NCBI RefSeq assembly: GCF_039522605.1
Contig: NZ_BAAADS010000001.1
Span: forward strand, 124,001 to 188,000
DNA from: Lentibacillus siamensis
GTDB taxonomy: Bacteria; Bacillota; Bacilli; Bacillales; Amphibacillaceae
Reading direction: 5' to 3'
DNA length: 64,000 nt
Below the pieces are notes generated by a model that was not told where the DNA came from, did not search any database, and saw only the letters and a program-made list of their open reading frames with translations. The translations under genes and the position numbers were made by a program. Positions 25,476 through 33,997 of the stretch are shown in pieces; position 1 is the stretch's first letter, and each line of letters opens with the position of its first letter.

Positions 25476-26230
25476 TTCGTTCCAGCCTCCACAAGTTTGA
25501 AAAATGATTCTGCTTCAAGGCTTGCACCGCCGACTAATGCACCATCAATATCCGATTGTGCCAGCAGTTCATCAACGTTTGCCGGCTTAACACTTCCGCC
25601 ATATTGAATAATAACTTTTTCGGCAACATCCTCTGACGTGATTTCTTTCAAAACGCTGCGGATGTGTGTACACACTTCATTGGCATCCTCACTTGACGCT
25701 GTTTTACCTGTACCGATTGCCCAGATTGGTTCATAAGCAATAATTACCGAAGCAGTCTGTTCGTCAGTCAGTCCTTCCAGTGCTTTACGTACCTGGTTTT
25801 CAATATGATCTTTTGTTTCATTTGCTTCTCGTTGTTCTAGCGTTTCACCGACACAGATAATTGGTGTAAGCACATGGTTAAACGCTGCATGTGTTTTTTT
25901 ATTTACCGTTTCATCGGTTTCGGCAAAATATGCGCGGCGTTCGGAATGACCGATAACAACATGGGTGACACCCAAATCCCGCAGCATCACAGGGCTGACC
26001 TCACCGGTGAATGCACCATTTTCTTCAAAGTGCATGTTTTGCGCACCGATTTTAATTGGCGATCCTTTCGTTTTTTCAACGAGTGCCGGCAAAAATGGAA
26101 ATGGTGCACAAACAATTGCTTCCACATTGTCATCGGCTGGCACTTTATCTACGACAGCATCGGCAAATTGATTTGCTTCTGACAGTACTTTATTCATTTT
26201 CCAGTTTGCAGCAATTACATTCTTTCGCAT
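25472..26230 (-). CDS. tpiA: triosephosphate isomerase
   Basis: A 252-residue TIM-barrel enzyme interconverting dihydroxyacetone phosphate and glyceraldehyde 3-phosphate. Catalytic residues are in place: Asn9 and Lys11 in AANWKMNK, His95 in VIGHSERR, Glu167 in AYEPIWAIGTG, plus the phosphate loop QYGGSVKP. It links the dha/glp pathways elsewhere in this window to glycolysis. It follows pgk by 16 bp and overlaps gpmI by 4 bp. Confidence 0.97.
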   Translation of the reverse strand: MRKNVIAANWKMNKVLSEANQFADAVVDKVPADDNVEAIVCAPFPFLPALVEKTKGSPIKIGAQNMHFEENGAFTGEVSPVMLRDLGVTHVVIGHSERRAYFAETDETVNKKTHAAFNHVLTPIICVGETLEQREANETKDHIENQVRKALEGLTDEQTASVIIAYEPIWAIGTGKTASSEDANEVCTHIRSVLKEITSEDVAEKVIIQYGGSVKPANVDELLAQSDIDGALVGGASLEAESFFKLVEAGTK

Positions 26231-26246
26231 CGTCTCACCTCATCTA

Positions 26247-27428
26247 TTATTTTTCGTCCAGTGCTTGTACGCCTGGAAGAACTTTTCCTTCCATAAATTC
26301 GAGTGATGCTCCACCACCGGTTGAAACATGATCCATGGCATCAGCATAGCCGAATTTTTCAACAGCTGCTGCGGAATCTCCGCCACCGATGACAGTATAT
26401 CCTTCTGTGTTGGCAAGTGCTTCCGCCACAGCTCTTGTCCCGCCGGCAAAAGCATTCATCTCAAAAACACCCATTGGCCCGTTCCAGATAACCAACTTGG
26501 ATTCAGCAATAATCTGTGCATATGTCTCGCGTGTTTTCGGGCCGATATCCAACGCTTCCCAATCAGACGGAATAGCCTCAATTGCGGTGATTTTCGTATT
26601 GGCATTTTCGGAAAAATCATCTGCCACAACCACATCTTCCGGCAATACGAAATGGACACCTTTTTGTTCAGCCTTTTTCATAAATTCTTTGGCCAAATCA
26701 ATCTTATCCTCTTCCAGCAATGACTTGCCGATCTCATGACCTTGCGCTTTCACAAATGTGTAGGCAAGTCCACCGCCGATAATCAGATTATCCACTTTAT
26801 CAAGCAGATGATCGATCACATTAATTTTATCCTTCACTTTTGCACCGCCGATAATTGCTGTGAATGGACGGTCAGGATTCTCCAGTGCTTTTCCCAATAC
26901 TTCAATTTCTTTTTCCAGCAATAATCCTGCTGCTGATGGAAGCTGTTCCGCAACACCGGTTGTTGACGCATGTGCACGATGTGCCGCACCAAATGCATCG
27001 TTCACATACACATCAGCCATCCCGGCAAACGCTTTGACCAACTCTGGATCATTCTGTTCCTCGCCAGCTTCGAAACGAACATTTTCTATCAGCAAAACAT
27101 CCCCATTATCGAGGCGGGAAATGGCTTCATCCACCTCTTCTCCGATTACTTCATCTGTTTTGATAACTTCTTTTCCAATCAGGTCACTTAGTCTTGCTGC
27201 AACCGGATCCAGCCGCAGTTCGTCGACCGTTTTTCCTTTAGGACGTCCGAGATGGCTGGCCAGGATAACTGCCGCCCCATTGTCAGTCAACTGACGGATT
27301 GTCGGCAGTGCTGCTTTTATCCGTGTATCATCGGTTACCTCGCCATCTTTCATCGGAACATTGAAGTCAACGCGGCAAAACACTTTTTTGCCCGCAACAT
27401 CCAAATCCTGAAGCGTTTTTTTGTTCAT
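26247..27428 (-). CDS. pgk: phosphoglycerate kinase
   Basis: A 393-residue kinase making ATP from 1,3-bisphosphoglycerate. It contains VFCRVDFNVPMKDGEVTDDT, the substrate loop SHLGRPKG, EDVV/ENVRFEAGEEQND, the hinge GGAKVKDKI and the nucleotide loop GGGDSAAAVEK. The start at 27428 has GGGAGG 8 nt upstream. A 288-bp spacer with a 21-bp-period array separates it from gapA, so pgk-eno may have a second promoter there, though I could not assign one. Confidence 0.97.
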   Translation of the reverse strand: MNKKTLQDLDVAGKKVFCRVDFNVPMKDGEVTDDTRIKAALPTIRQLTDNGAAVILASHLGRPKGKTVDELRLDPVAARLSDLIGKEVIKTDEVIGEEVDEAISRLDNGDVLLIENVRFEAGEEQNDPELVKAFAGMADVYVNDAFGAAHRAHASTTGVAEQLPSAAGLLLEKEIEVLGKALENPDRPFTAIIGGAKVKDKINVIDHLLDKVDNLIIGGGLAYTFVKAQGHEIGKSLLEEDKIDLAKEFMKKAEQKGVHFVLPEDVVVADDFSENANTKITAIEAIPSDWEALDIGPKTRETYAQIIAESKLVIWNGPMGVFEMNAFAGGTRAVAEALANTEGYTVIGGGDSAAAVEKFGYADAMDHVSTGGGASLEFMEGKVLPGVQALDEK

Positions 27429-27560
27429 GTCAAAACCTCCCACTACTTACATATGTACCATTTTAGATTTTCCCAAATCTTTTATCCGTTAATCATTATA
27501 CTAGAAATCAGAAGATAGAGCACACAGCATGAAGTCAAATATTCATCCGACATTCGATGG

Positions 27561-27660
27561 ATATGTGCGGTTTCATGCTATATATGTGCGATTCGTAGAC
27601 ATATATGTGCGGTTTTATAACGGATATGTGCGAAAACAGTAATTATATGTGCGATTTTAC
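27561..27660. repeat. exact 21-bp-period minisatellite (ATATGTGCG core)
   Basis: ATATGTGCG begins at 27561, 27582, 27603, 27624 and 27645, a constant 21-bp step, while the sequence between cores varies. It lies between gapA and pgk. The constant phase with diverged spacers suggests that the core or its helical face is what is kept. Confidence 0.85.
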
Positions 27661-27673
27661 CTATTTAAACCAC

Positions 27674-27702
27674 AAAAGGAGGAGGAATCTCCCCCTCCTT
27701 TA
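27674..27702 (-). terminator. terminator or processing hairpin after gapA
   Basis: Minus strand AAAGGAGG...CCTCCTTTT with a short purine-rich inner part follows the gapA stop by about 15 bp. The T-run is short, so partial read-through into pgk is likely. Confidence 0.7.
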
Positions 27703-27716
27703 GCTTCTTCCAATTT

Positions 27717-28721
27717 TTATCCTTGTTTATGCATATATACTGCCATGTCCACACAACGGGAAGAATAGCCCATTTCATTATCATACCATGAAACCACTTT
27801 GACCATGTTATCTTCCATTGTCATGGTGGAAATGCTGTCAAAGATGGATGAATGCGTGTTGCCGACAATATCAGAAGAAACAAGCGGTGCTTCGGTATAT
27901 TCCAGAATTCCTTTCAGCTCATCTTCTGCTGCTTCTTGGAATGCTTGATTAACTTGTTCTTCGGTAACGCTTTGATCAAGTTCTGCAACCAGATCGATAA
28001 TGGAACCGTCCGGAGTTGGAACACGAATTGCCATTCCGTTCAGTTTCCCTTCCAGTTCAGGCAGTACTTTTCCAACTACTTTTGCTGCACCGGTTGTTGT
28101 TGGAATAATGTTTTGTGCAGCTGCACGTGCTCTGCGATAGTCTTTATGCGGCAGGTCAAGAATCTGCTGGTCATTTGTATAAGAGTGTACAGTTGTCATT
28201 AAGCCGCGCTTTAGACCGAATTTATCATGCAGTACTTTGGCAAGCGGGGCAATGCCGTTTGTAGTACACGACGCATTGGAAACGATATGGTGTTTAGCCG
28301 GATCATAGTCCTGTTCGTTTACACCCATTACCATTGTTAAGTCTTCCTGTTTTGCTGGTGCTGAAATAATTACCTTGTTGGCACCGGCATCCAGGTGTTT
28401 CTTAGCATCGTCACGCTGCGTGAAACGTCCGGTTGATTCAATGACAATTTCCACTCCGAGGTCGCCCCAGCCAAGATTTGCCGGATCACGTTCACTCAAT
28501 ACTTTAATTTCATTGCCGCCGACAACGATGTTTGACCCGTTTACGCTAACCTCTTCATCCAAAATTCCGTGAACTGAATCATATTTCAACAGATGGGCAA
28601 GCATCTCCGCATCGGTCAGGTCATTTACTGCAACCACTTCTACTTCATCATTTTTAAGTGCCTGGCGAAAAACATTACGTCCAATCCGTCCAAATCCGTT
28701 GATACCTATTTTTACAGCCAT
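27717..28721 (-). CDS. gapA: glyceraldehyde-3-phosphate dehydrogenase, glycolytic
   Basis: A 334-residue NAD-dependent dehydrogenase. NGFGRIGRNVFR gives the nucleotide-binding start, Asp34 in NDLTD points to NAD rather than NADP use, and catalytic Cys152 is in SNASCTTNG. TVHSYTNDQ and the S-loop RRARAAAQNIIPTTTGAAK are present. It follows its regulator cggR on the same strand, separated by a hairpin region that may be the processing site known from B. subtilis cggR-gapA mRNA (inferred). Confidence 0.97.
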   Translation of the reverse strand: MAVKIGINGFGRIGRNVFRQALKNDEVEVVAVNDLTDAEMLAHLLKYDSVHGILDEEVSVNGSNIVVGGNEIKVLSERDPANLGWGDLGVEIVIESTGRFTQRDDAKKHLDAGANKVIISAPAKQEDLTMVMGVNEQDYDPAKHHIVSNASCTTNGIAPLAKVLHDKFGLKRGLMTTVHSYTNDQQILDLPHKDYRRARAAAQNIIPTTTGAAKVVGKVLPELEGKLNGMAIRVPTPDGSIIDLVAELDQSVTEEQVNQAFQEAAEDELKGILEYTEAPLVSSDIVGNTHSSIFDSISTMTMEDNMVKVVSWYDNEMGYSSRCVDMAVYMHKQG

Positions 28722-28763
28722 TTATAATTCCTCCTAAAGTTTATTGTTAAACAAATTTATATG

Positions 28764-28800
28764 AAAACTTGGCATGTCGCCAAGGTTTTACAACAGCCTT
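28764..28800. repeat. interspersed hairpin repeat, copy B, between cggR and gapA
   Basis: AAAACTTGGC / GCCAAGGTTTT form a hairpin (28764-28788), followed by GCCTTAACTGGAC. It matches the layout of copies at 14200, 37854 and 45282. Its place in the cggR-gapA spacer means it would be part of that transcript. Confidence 0.6.
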
Positions 28801-28825
28801 AACTGGACTCGGGACTGAAAGAATA

Positions 28826-29845
28826 TTAGCTATTCAAAATCTCCTCTGCAGCTGCCTCATCAGTAATCAGTAAATTACTGTTTCCTTTTTTAAAATAAGA
28901 CGCGATTGCATTGGCTTTCGATGTCCCGCCTGCAATGGTGATAACTTGCTCGGCATCGGTAAGATCGTCAAGCTGAATGCCGATTGTCCTCACTTTATGG
29001 ACGACATTTCCCTGTTTATTGAAATAATAACCGAACGCCTCACTCACAGCCTCCGCTTCTTCCAGTTTTCCAAAAACCTCTTGTGGCGTCTTTCTCCGTT
29101 CAGCCATTGTCAAAGCATCACCAATTCCATGCATCACGATGCCGGCGCTTTTAATCAGCTGCAATGTCCCCTTAATGGAAGGTTCTTCTATCATGGTCTG
29201 ATACGATGTTTCACTTAAAGGGTCGGGCACATACAACAGCCTGTACGAGCCATTTGCCTGCCTAGCCATTCTCGCGGCAATCGTATTGGCCTGATTTTCT
29301 TCTTTTTCGCCAATCCCTCCTCTTGCCGGTACAAACTGACAATCTTTTGCATAATCAAATGGGGTCATCATCTCGGCTGCTGCGGCCATTGTTGTTCCAC
29401 CGGTGACCGCAATCGTTATACCCGGCCGCGTTTTCTCCTTCAGGCGGGAAATACAGGCTTTTCCCATCTCCTGCTTCACCCATTCCTGCTCATCACTGTT
29501 TCCGGGGACGATGATTACCTCATTCAGTTGTAATTTTTCCCTGAGCTGTTTTTCTAAAACACTCAGCCCCATTGCCTCATGCATAAATGCCGACAACTGA
29601 TCAATTACTAATTTTCCCGCTTTTGTTATTTGCATTCCTTTTGCGGTCACATTAATCAAACCCTGGTCTTGAAGAAAATCCACTTCGCCGCGCACAAAAC
29701 GTTCGGTATATGCTGTGTTATCAGCAAGACTCCGCCGGCCAATCGGCTGAAGCAGTTCAATCTGCTGCAGGATTATATAGCGCCGCTGCATAATTTCCAG
29801 CAAATCAGGATATAATTTTTTCTGTACTTCGATTAAGTCCAACAT
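28826..29845 (-). CDS. cggR: central glycolytic genes regulator CggR
   Basis: A 339-residue repressor of the SorC/DeoR-like family that responds to fructose-1,6-bisphosphate. The N-terminal ~85 residues give the DNA-binding winged helix (RSLADNTAYTERFVRGEVDF), and the rest is the sugar-phosphate-binding domain with TGGTTMAAAAEMM, VPARGGIGE and ITIAGGTSKANAI. It is first in the glycolytic operon. A two-part CggR operator lies just upstream, so it represses itself and gapA. Ribosome site AAAGGAG, 9 nt before ATG. Confidence 0.96.
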   Translation of the reverse strand: MLDLIEVQKKLYPDLLEIMQRRYIILQQIELLQPIGRRSLADNTAYTERFVRGEVDFLQDQGLINVTAKGMQITKAGKLVIDQLSAFMHEAMGLSVLEKQLREKLQLNEVIIVPGNSDEQEWVKQEMGKACISRLKEKTRPGITIAVTGGTTMAAAAEMMTPFDYAKDCQFVPARGGIGEKEENQANTIAARMARQANGSYRLLYVPDPLSETSYQTMIEEPSIKGTLQLIKSAGIVMHGIGDALTMAERRKTPQEVFGKLEEAEAVSEAFGYYFNKQGNVVHKVRTIGIQLDDLTDAEQVITIAGGTSKANAIASYFKKGNSNLLITDEAAAEEILNS

Positions 29846-29862
29846 CCAAAAAAACTCCTTTT

Positions 29863-29901
29863 CCGGACGTTTTTGTCCCGCTTATATAAAATGTGTCCCA
29901 C
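29863..29901 (-). promoter_or_regulatory. CggR operator
   Basis: Minus strand: TGGGACACATTTTAT... then CGGGAC-AAAAAC-GTCC. The B. subtilis operator as I recall it is two CGGGAC-N6-TGTC halves in tandem; the second half here fits well and the first partly. It lies between the promoter region and the cggR ribosome site. Confidence 0.75.
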
Positions 29902-29970
29902 AGCAATTAAAAAAATATGGATGAACAATTTCTTCAATTATTATTGTACCACACGCAGTGCATTATTCAA

Positions 29971-30213
29971 TTATTTTGTTTCTTTCAAAGCTTTCTCAAG
30001 TGAATCATAACTGATCTGTTCACAATCAAGCATGATACCATTTATTTTAACTACCGGTATCGCCAGCTGATATTTCTCCAGCCACACGTCATTTGTATAG
30101 ATATCCCTTTCTTCCATGTCAAACGAATACTCGTTATGCAATAAATCCAGCAAAGCTTTGGCATTATCGCATAACGGGCAGTTTTCTTTTGTATAAAATA
30201 CCAGTTTTCGCAT
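29971..30213 (-). CDS. glutaredoxin family protein
   Basis: An 80-residue thioredoxin-fold protein: MRKLVFYTKENCPLCDNAKA carries the CPLC redox motif, IPVVKINGIML the cis-Pro loop. Small members of this type are YvlB/NrdH-like redox carriers or thiol repair factors; the partner is unknown. The start at 30213 follows GGAG by 7 nt and places CxxC near residue 12. It starts 5 bp after rpoN on the same strand, so they are co-transcribed. Confidence 0.85.
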   Translation of the reverse strand: MRKLVFYTKENCPLCDNAKALLDLLHNEYSFDMEERDIYTNDVWLEKYQLAIPVVKINGIMLDCEQISYDSLEKALKETK

Positions 30214-30217
30214 ACCT

Positions 30218-31492
30218 TTACTCCTTTCGTTTGGTGGAGGAAGGGATCCCCAATTGCTCACGATATTTCATAATCGTTCTGCGGGCAACAGTAATACCAA
30301 ATTCCTCCTGAAGCCGATCTTTTAATTTCTGATCGGAAAGCGGCTTATGTTTATTTTCATGCTCCATCAATTCCAGGATTAATCGTTTTATGACAAAAGA
30401 TGACGTCTGATTTCCATCCTGTTGTCTGATTCCGGATTGTAAAAAGAATTTCAGCGGCAGGACGCCGTGCTTTGTCTGTACATATTTATTGGTGATGGCA
30501 CGGCTTACCGTTGAAATATGCAAATCTAATTCGATTGCTATTTCTTTTAAAGTCAACGGCTGCATCATAAATGCACCATGTTCGAAATAAAATTGCTGTT
30601 TTTCAACAATCTTGCTGATAACCCTTTCCAACGTGTCTGAACGATAGGAAATTGCTTTTTTCAGCCAGTTCACCTGGTTGAATTTTTCCTTCAGAAACGC
30701 TGCTGTTTCCTTTTCATCCGTTTTCAAATCAACATACTCCTGGTTCACTTTAATAACCGGAGAATTCCATTTAAAAAAAGAAATGTTCCAGGTGCCACCT
30801 TCCTCATAAATCGACGCTTCCGGTATGATATAATCCGCACGGTTATCCGATAACAGCTGCCCCGGCTTGGGATGGCATGATTTTATCTGTTCCATTGCCT
30901 GAGCAGCCTCTTCTTCTGTTATATGAAAAGTGCTGCAAATTTCCGCGACGTCCTCGCCGGCGACCAAATCCATATGCCCGTCAAGCAATTGATACGCGAC
31001 ACTGGTCGAGTCACCCAGCTGCAGCAGAATGCATTCCTTCAGACTCCGTGCACCTATCCCTGCTGGCTCAAGCGCCTGGATATATGTCAAAGCCTTGTTA
31101 ATATCGTCTATTATCAGACCACATTGTTCAGCCCATAATGATAAATCAATATCCAGATATCCATCCTCATCCAATGAATCAATGCCAAATAACACCGCTG
31201 CTTTCAAATTTTCTGGAATTTCCAGTGTATACAATTGACTTTTTAATTGTTCATACATCGTCAGTGTTTTGGAATTCATTTCCCCAATAGAGGTCTGAGA
31301 TGCATTGGAAGTTTGATAGTTATATATTTCATAGTCATAATTTACTTCTTCAATCAGGGGGTTTTCTTTGGAGAGCTGGCTGATATATTCAATCATTTCC
31401 AGCCCGGTATACTGAAGCAGATTTATCGACTGTAAAAGGGACTGATTCATTTTCATCTTTAATGACTGCTCCAAATTCAGCTTTTGCTTCAT
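30218..31492 (-). CDS. rpoN: RNA polymerase sigma-54 factor
   Basis: A 424-residue sigma-54 (SigL in Bacillus) needed for enhancer-dependent promoters, in Bacillus those of levanase, arginine/branched-chain amino acid and acetoin use. Region I is Gln/Leu-rich (LKMKMNQSLLQSINLLQYTG). The core-binding part follows, then the helix-turn-helix HISTVSRAITNKYV and the RpoN box ARRTIMKYREQLGIPSS at the end. The start at 31492 has GAGGAGG upstream; the longer reading to 31588 is not family-like. Its place before cggR matches B. subtilis. Confidence 0.95.
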   Translation of the reverse strand: MKQKLNLEQSLKMKMNQSLLQSINLLQYTGLEMIEYISQLSKENPLIEEVNYDYEIYNYQTSNASQTSIGEMNSKTLTMYEQLKSQLYTLEIPENLKAAVLFGIDSLDEDGYLDIDLSLWAEQCGLIIDDINKALTYIQALEPAGIGARSLKECILLQLGDSTSVAYQLLDGHMDLVAGEDVAEICSTFHITEEEAAQAMEQIKSCHPKPGQLLSDNRADYIIPEASIYEEGGTWNISFFKWNSPVIKVNQEYVDLKTDEKETAAFLKEKFNQVNWLKKAISYRSDTLERVISKIVEKQQFYFEHGAFMMQPLTLKEIAIELDLHISTVSRAITNKYVQTKHGVLPLKFFLQSGIRQQDGNQTSSFVIKRLILELMEHENKHKPLSDQKLKDRLQEEFGITVARRTIMKYREQLGIPSSTKRKE

Positions 31493-31647
31493 TCTTATCC
31501 CCCTCCTCTTTCTATTTTGCCATATAATACGGAAAAACTCATCCCGTACAGAAGGATTCATTTTCGTCCATTGACATGGACCGAGCATTCGGTACGTTGC
31601 TGGCAGCCGGAATCTGGGTACAGTTCATCAAATAAGGGAAGGTACAG

Positions 31648-31693
31648 AACTAAAAAGACCCGGTCATCTGCAGAAGATGACCGGGTCTTTTTA
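31648..31693 (-). terminator. terminator after tRNA-Arg
   Basis: An 18-bp stem AAAAAGACCCGGTCATCT / AGATGACCGGGTCTTTTT (31652-31669 and 31674-31691) ends in T5 on the minus strand, 8 nt after the tRNA. Confidence 0.92.
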
Positions 31694-31700
31694 GCTATAG

Positions 31701-31774
31701 CGCGCCCAGAGGGATTCGAACCCCCGACTCCTGGTACCGGAAACCAGTGCTCTATCCAGCTGAGCTATGGGCGC
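31701..31774 (-). tRNA. tRNA-Arg (anticodon CCG)
   Basis: Cloverleaf read by eye on the minus strand: acceptor GCGCCCA/TGGGCGC, D-arm with AGCTCAGCTGGATAGAGC, anticodon arm CTGGT-TTCCGGT-ACCAG giving CCG, T-arm with GGGTTCGAATCCC, discriminator G. The CCA end is not encoded. It reads the rare arginine codon CGG. A strong terminator follows, so it is a single-tRNA unit. Confidence 0.96.
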
Positions 31775-31979
31775 AAATAAAATCACATAATGGATATTAT
31801 AACGCCACTTTTTCAGATAAACAAGCCTTTTTATCAAAATAACTTCCGCAAAATATTATTTTCCAATTTTATTATTTTTGAGAAAAAAGAGAAAAACCCC
31901 AAAAAATAATTTAACGTTGTATACTGTTAATTAATTCTAAACAGTCAAACAATTGTAAATTCAGCAAAGGAGGATGCAA

Positions 31980-32978
31980 ATGGACAAGGATGAACCGCTC
32001 CTTGAGGTTAAAAATCTGCATACCCATTTCTTCACCAAGTCCGGTGTGGTTAAAGCAGTCGATGGCGTCAATTTCACCGTCAATCCGGGCGAAACGCTTG
32101 GAATTGTCGGGGAATCCGGTTCCGGAAAAAGCATCACGGCACTGTCCATTCTCGGGCTCATCCCTTCCCCGCCCGGAAAAATCGTGGATGGTGAAATAAA
32201 TTTTAAGGGGGAGAACCTGTTTAACAAATCGGCCAAACAGATGCGTAAAATCCGTGGAAAAGAAATTGCCATGGTATTTCAGGATCCAATGACATCATTA
32301 AATCCTGTCTTTACGGTTGAGAAACAGATGGTCGAAACGATTACGGCACATGAAGCACTGAACAAACGCCAGGCAAGAGAACGTGCTTTGGAACTATTGG
32401 ACCTTGTCGGCATTCCGGACCCTAAAAAGCGGTTGCGAAACTACCCACACGAGTTCAGTGGCGGCATGCGACAGCGGGTAATGATAGCGATGGCTCTGTC
32501 ATGCAACCCCTCCCTGTTAATTGCGGACGAACCGACAACAGCACTAGATGTGACCATTCAGGCACAGATTCTTGATTTGTTTAAACGCATGCAAAAAGAA
32601 CTCAATATGGCAGTTGTCATGATTACCCATGACCTTGGTGTTGTTGCCGAGGTATGTGACCGTGTCATGGTTATGTATTCCGGCAAGCCCGCTGAATACG
32701 CAGAAACCACACACTTATTTGATCATGGAAAACATCCGTACACATTGGGGCTGATGAATTCAATACCGAGAATAACCGCGGAAAAACAAAAACTTGAAGC
32801 AATTGACGGAAACCCGCCTGATTTGCGGGCACTTCCCAAAGGCTGCAGCTTTGCCCCAAGGTGCAAGCATGCCATGGAAAATTGTCTGACAATTGATCCT
32901 GATTTGCGTGAAGTTGAAAATGACCATTATGTTCGCTGTTTGCTTTACGAGGACTCCAAAAAGGCGGTATCAACATGA
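31980..32978 (+). CDS. peptide ABC transporter ATPase (AppD/OppD-like)
   Basis: A 332-residue ATPase of the peptide-import (Opp/Dpp/App) type. Walker A is GESGSGKS, the signature FSGGMRQRV, Walker B LLIADEPTTALD, then the H-loop MITHDLGVVAEV. The C-terminal ~60 residues carry the oligopeptide-transporter cysteine cluster (CSFAPRCKHAMENC...RCLL). The start at 31980 lies 6 nt after AAAGGAGG. It is first of five genes in D-F-A-B-C order, the order of B. subtilis app. Its stop overlaps the next start. Confidence 0.92.
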   Translation: MDKDEPLLEVKNLHTHFFTKSGVVKAVDGVNFTVNPGETLGIVGESGSGKSITALSILGLIPSPPGKIVDGEINFKGENLFNKSAKQMRKIRGKEIAMVFQDPMTSLNPVFTVEKQMVETITAHEALNKRQARERALELLDLVGIPDPKKRLRNYPHEFSGGMRQRVMIAMALSCNPSLLIADEPTTALDVTIQAQILDLFKRMQKELNMAVVMITHDLGVVAEVCDRVMVMYSGKPAEYAETTHLFDHGKHPYTLGLMNSIPRITAEKQKLEAIDGNPPDLRALPKGCSFAPRCKHAMENCLTIDPDLREVENDHYVRCLLYEDSKKAVST

Positions 32979-33979
32979 GTACATTACTGGAAATCAAAAA
33001 CATAAAAAAACATTTTCCATTAAAAAAGAAAAACCCCCTATCAGCGAGTCACCCCGTGTTAAAGGCTGTGGATGGTGTATCCTTTTCCATCCAATCCGGG
33101 GAAACACTTGGTCTTGTCGGAGAGAGCGGATGCGGTAAATCAACCGCCGGACGGGTAATGCTGAAGCTGCTGGAACCGACAGACGGCGAAATTTACTATA
33201 AAGGGGAAAATATAACCTCTCTTCGCGGTGAAAAACTGCGTAAACTGCGACGGGACATGCAGATTATTTTTCAGGATCCATATGCATCACTGAATCCGCG
33301 TAAAACAATCGAGCAAACAATAACAGAACCAATGAAAATCTTTCAGGTTCCCAGGAATGAACAGCAGAAAAAGCTGGACCGTTTATTGGATGTAGTCGGT
33401 CTGAGTTCCTATCACAGACAGCGCTATCCGCATGAATTCAGTGGCGGTCAACGCCAGCGGATTGGAATTGCCAGATCACTTGCGCTTGAACCGGAACTGG
33501 TCATTTGTGATGAGCCTGTATCCGCACTGGATGTTTCCATACAGGCACAGGTCATCAATCTGATGGAAGAGCTACAGGACGAATTTAGTCTGACTTACAT
33601 CTTTATCGCGCATGACTTAAGCGTTGTTCACCATATCAGTGACCGTGTTGCTGTCATGTACCTAGGTGAACTTGCCGAAATCGGCGAAGTGGATGAAGTT
33701 TATCAAAATCCGAAGCATCCCTATACACAGGCATTACTATCGGCAGTCCCGGAGGCAAATCCGCATCGGGAAAAAAAGCAAATAATCCTGTCAGGTGACT
33801 TACCTTCACCTGCAAATCCGCCCCAGGGCTGTAAATTTCATACACGCTGTCCATTTGCCGAGGAAATTTGCCGGGCACAGAAACCGGAATTGAAAAAGGT
33901 TTCTAAAAATGGGCAAATGGCCGCCTGTCATTTCGCTAAGGAGGTGATGGAAGAAAACACCGGCCAAACAACTACTTAA
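32975..33979 (+). CDS. peptide ABC transporter ATPase (AppF/OppF-like)
   Basis: A 334-residue ATPase pairing with the preceding one. Walker A GESGCGKS, signature FSGGQRQRIG, Walker B LVICDEPVSALDVS, H-loop FIAHDLSVVHHI. The C-terminal Cys-bearing extension (GCKFHTRCPFAEEIC) is present. It overlaps the upstream gene by 4 bp, so subunit ratios are probably coupled. Confidence 0.92.
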   Translation: MSTLLEIKNIKKHFPLKKKNPLSASHPVLKAVDGVSFSIQSGETLGLVGESGCGKSTAGRVMLKLLEPTDGEIYYKGENITSLRGEKLRKLRRDMQIIFQDPYASLNPRKTIEQTITEPMKIFQVPRNEQQKKLDRLLDVVGLSSYHRQRYPHEFSGGQRQRIGIARSLALEPELVICDEPVSALDVSIQAQVINLMEELQDEFSLTYIFIAHDLSVVHHISDRVAVMYLGELAEIGEVDEVYQNPKHPYTQALLSAVPEANPHREKKQIILSGDLPSPANPPQGCKFHTRCPFAEEICRAQKPELKKVSKNGQMAACHFAKEVMEENTGQTTT

Positions 33980-33997
33980 TTAAGGAGGATTTTTATT

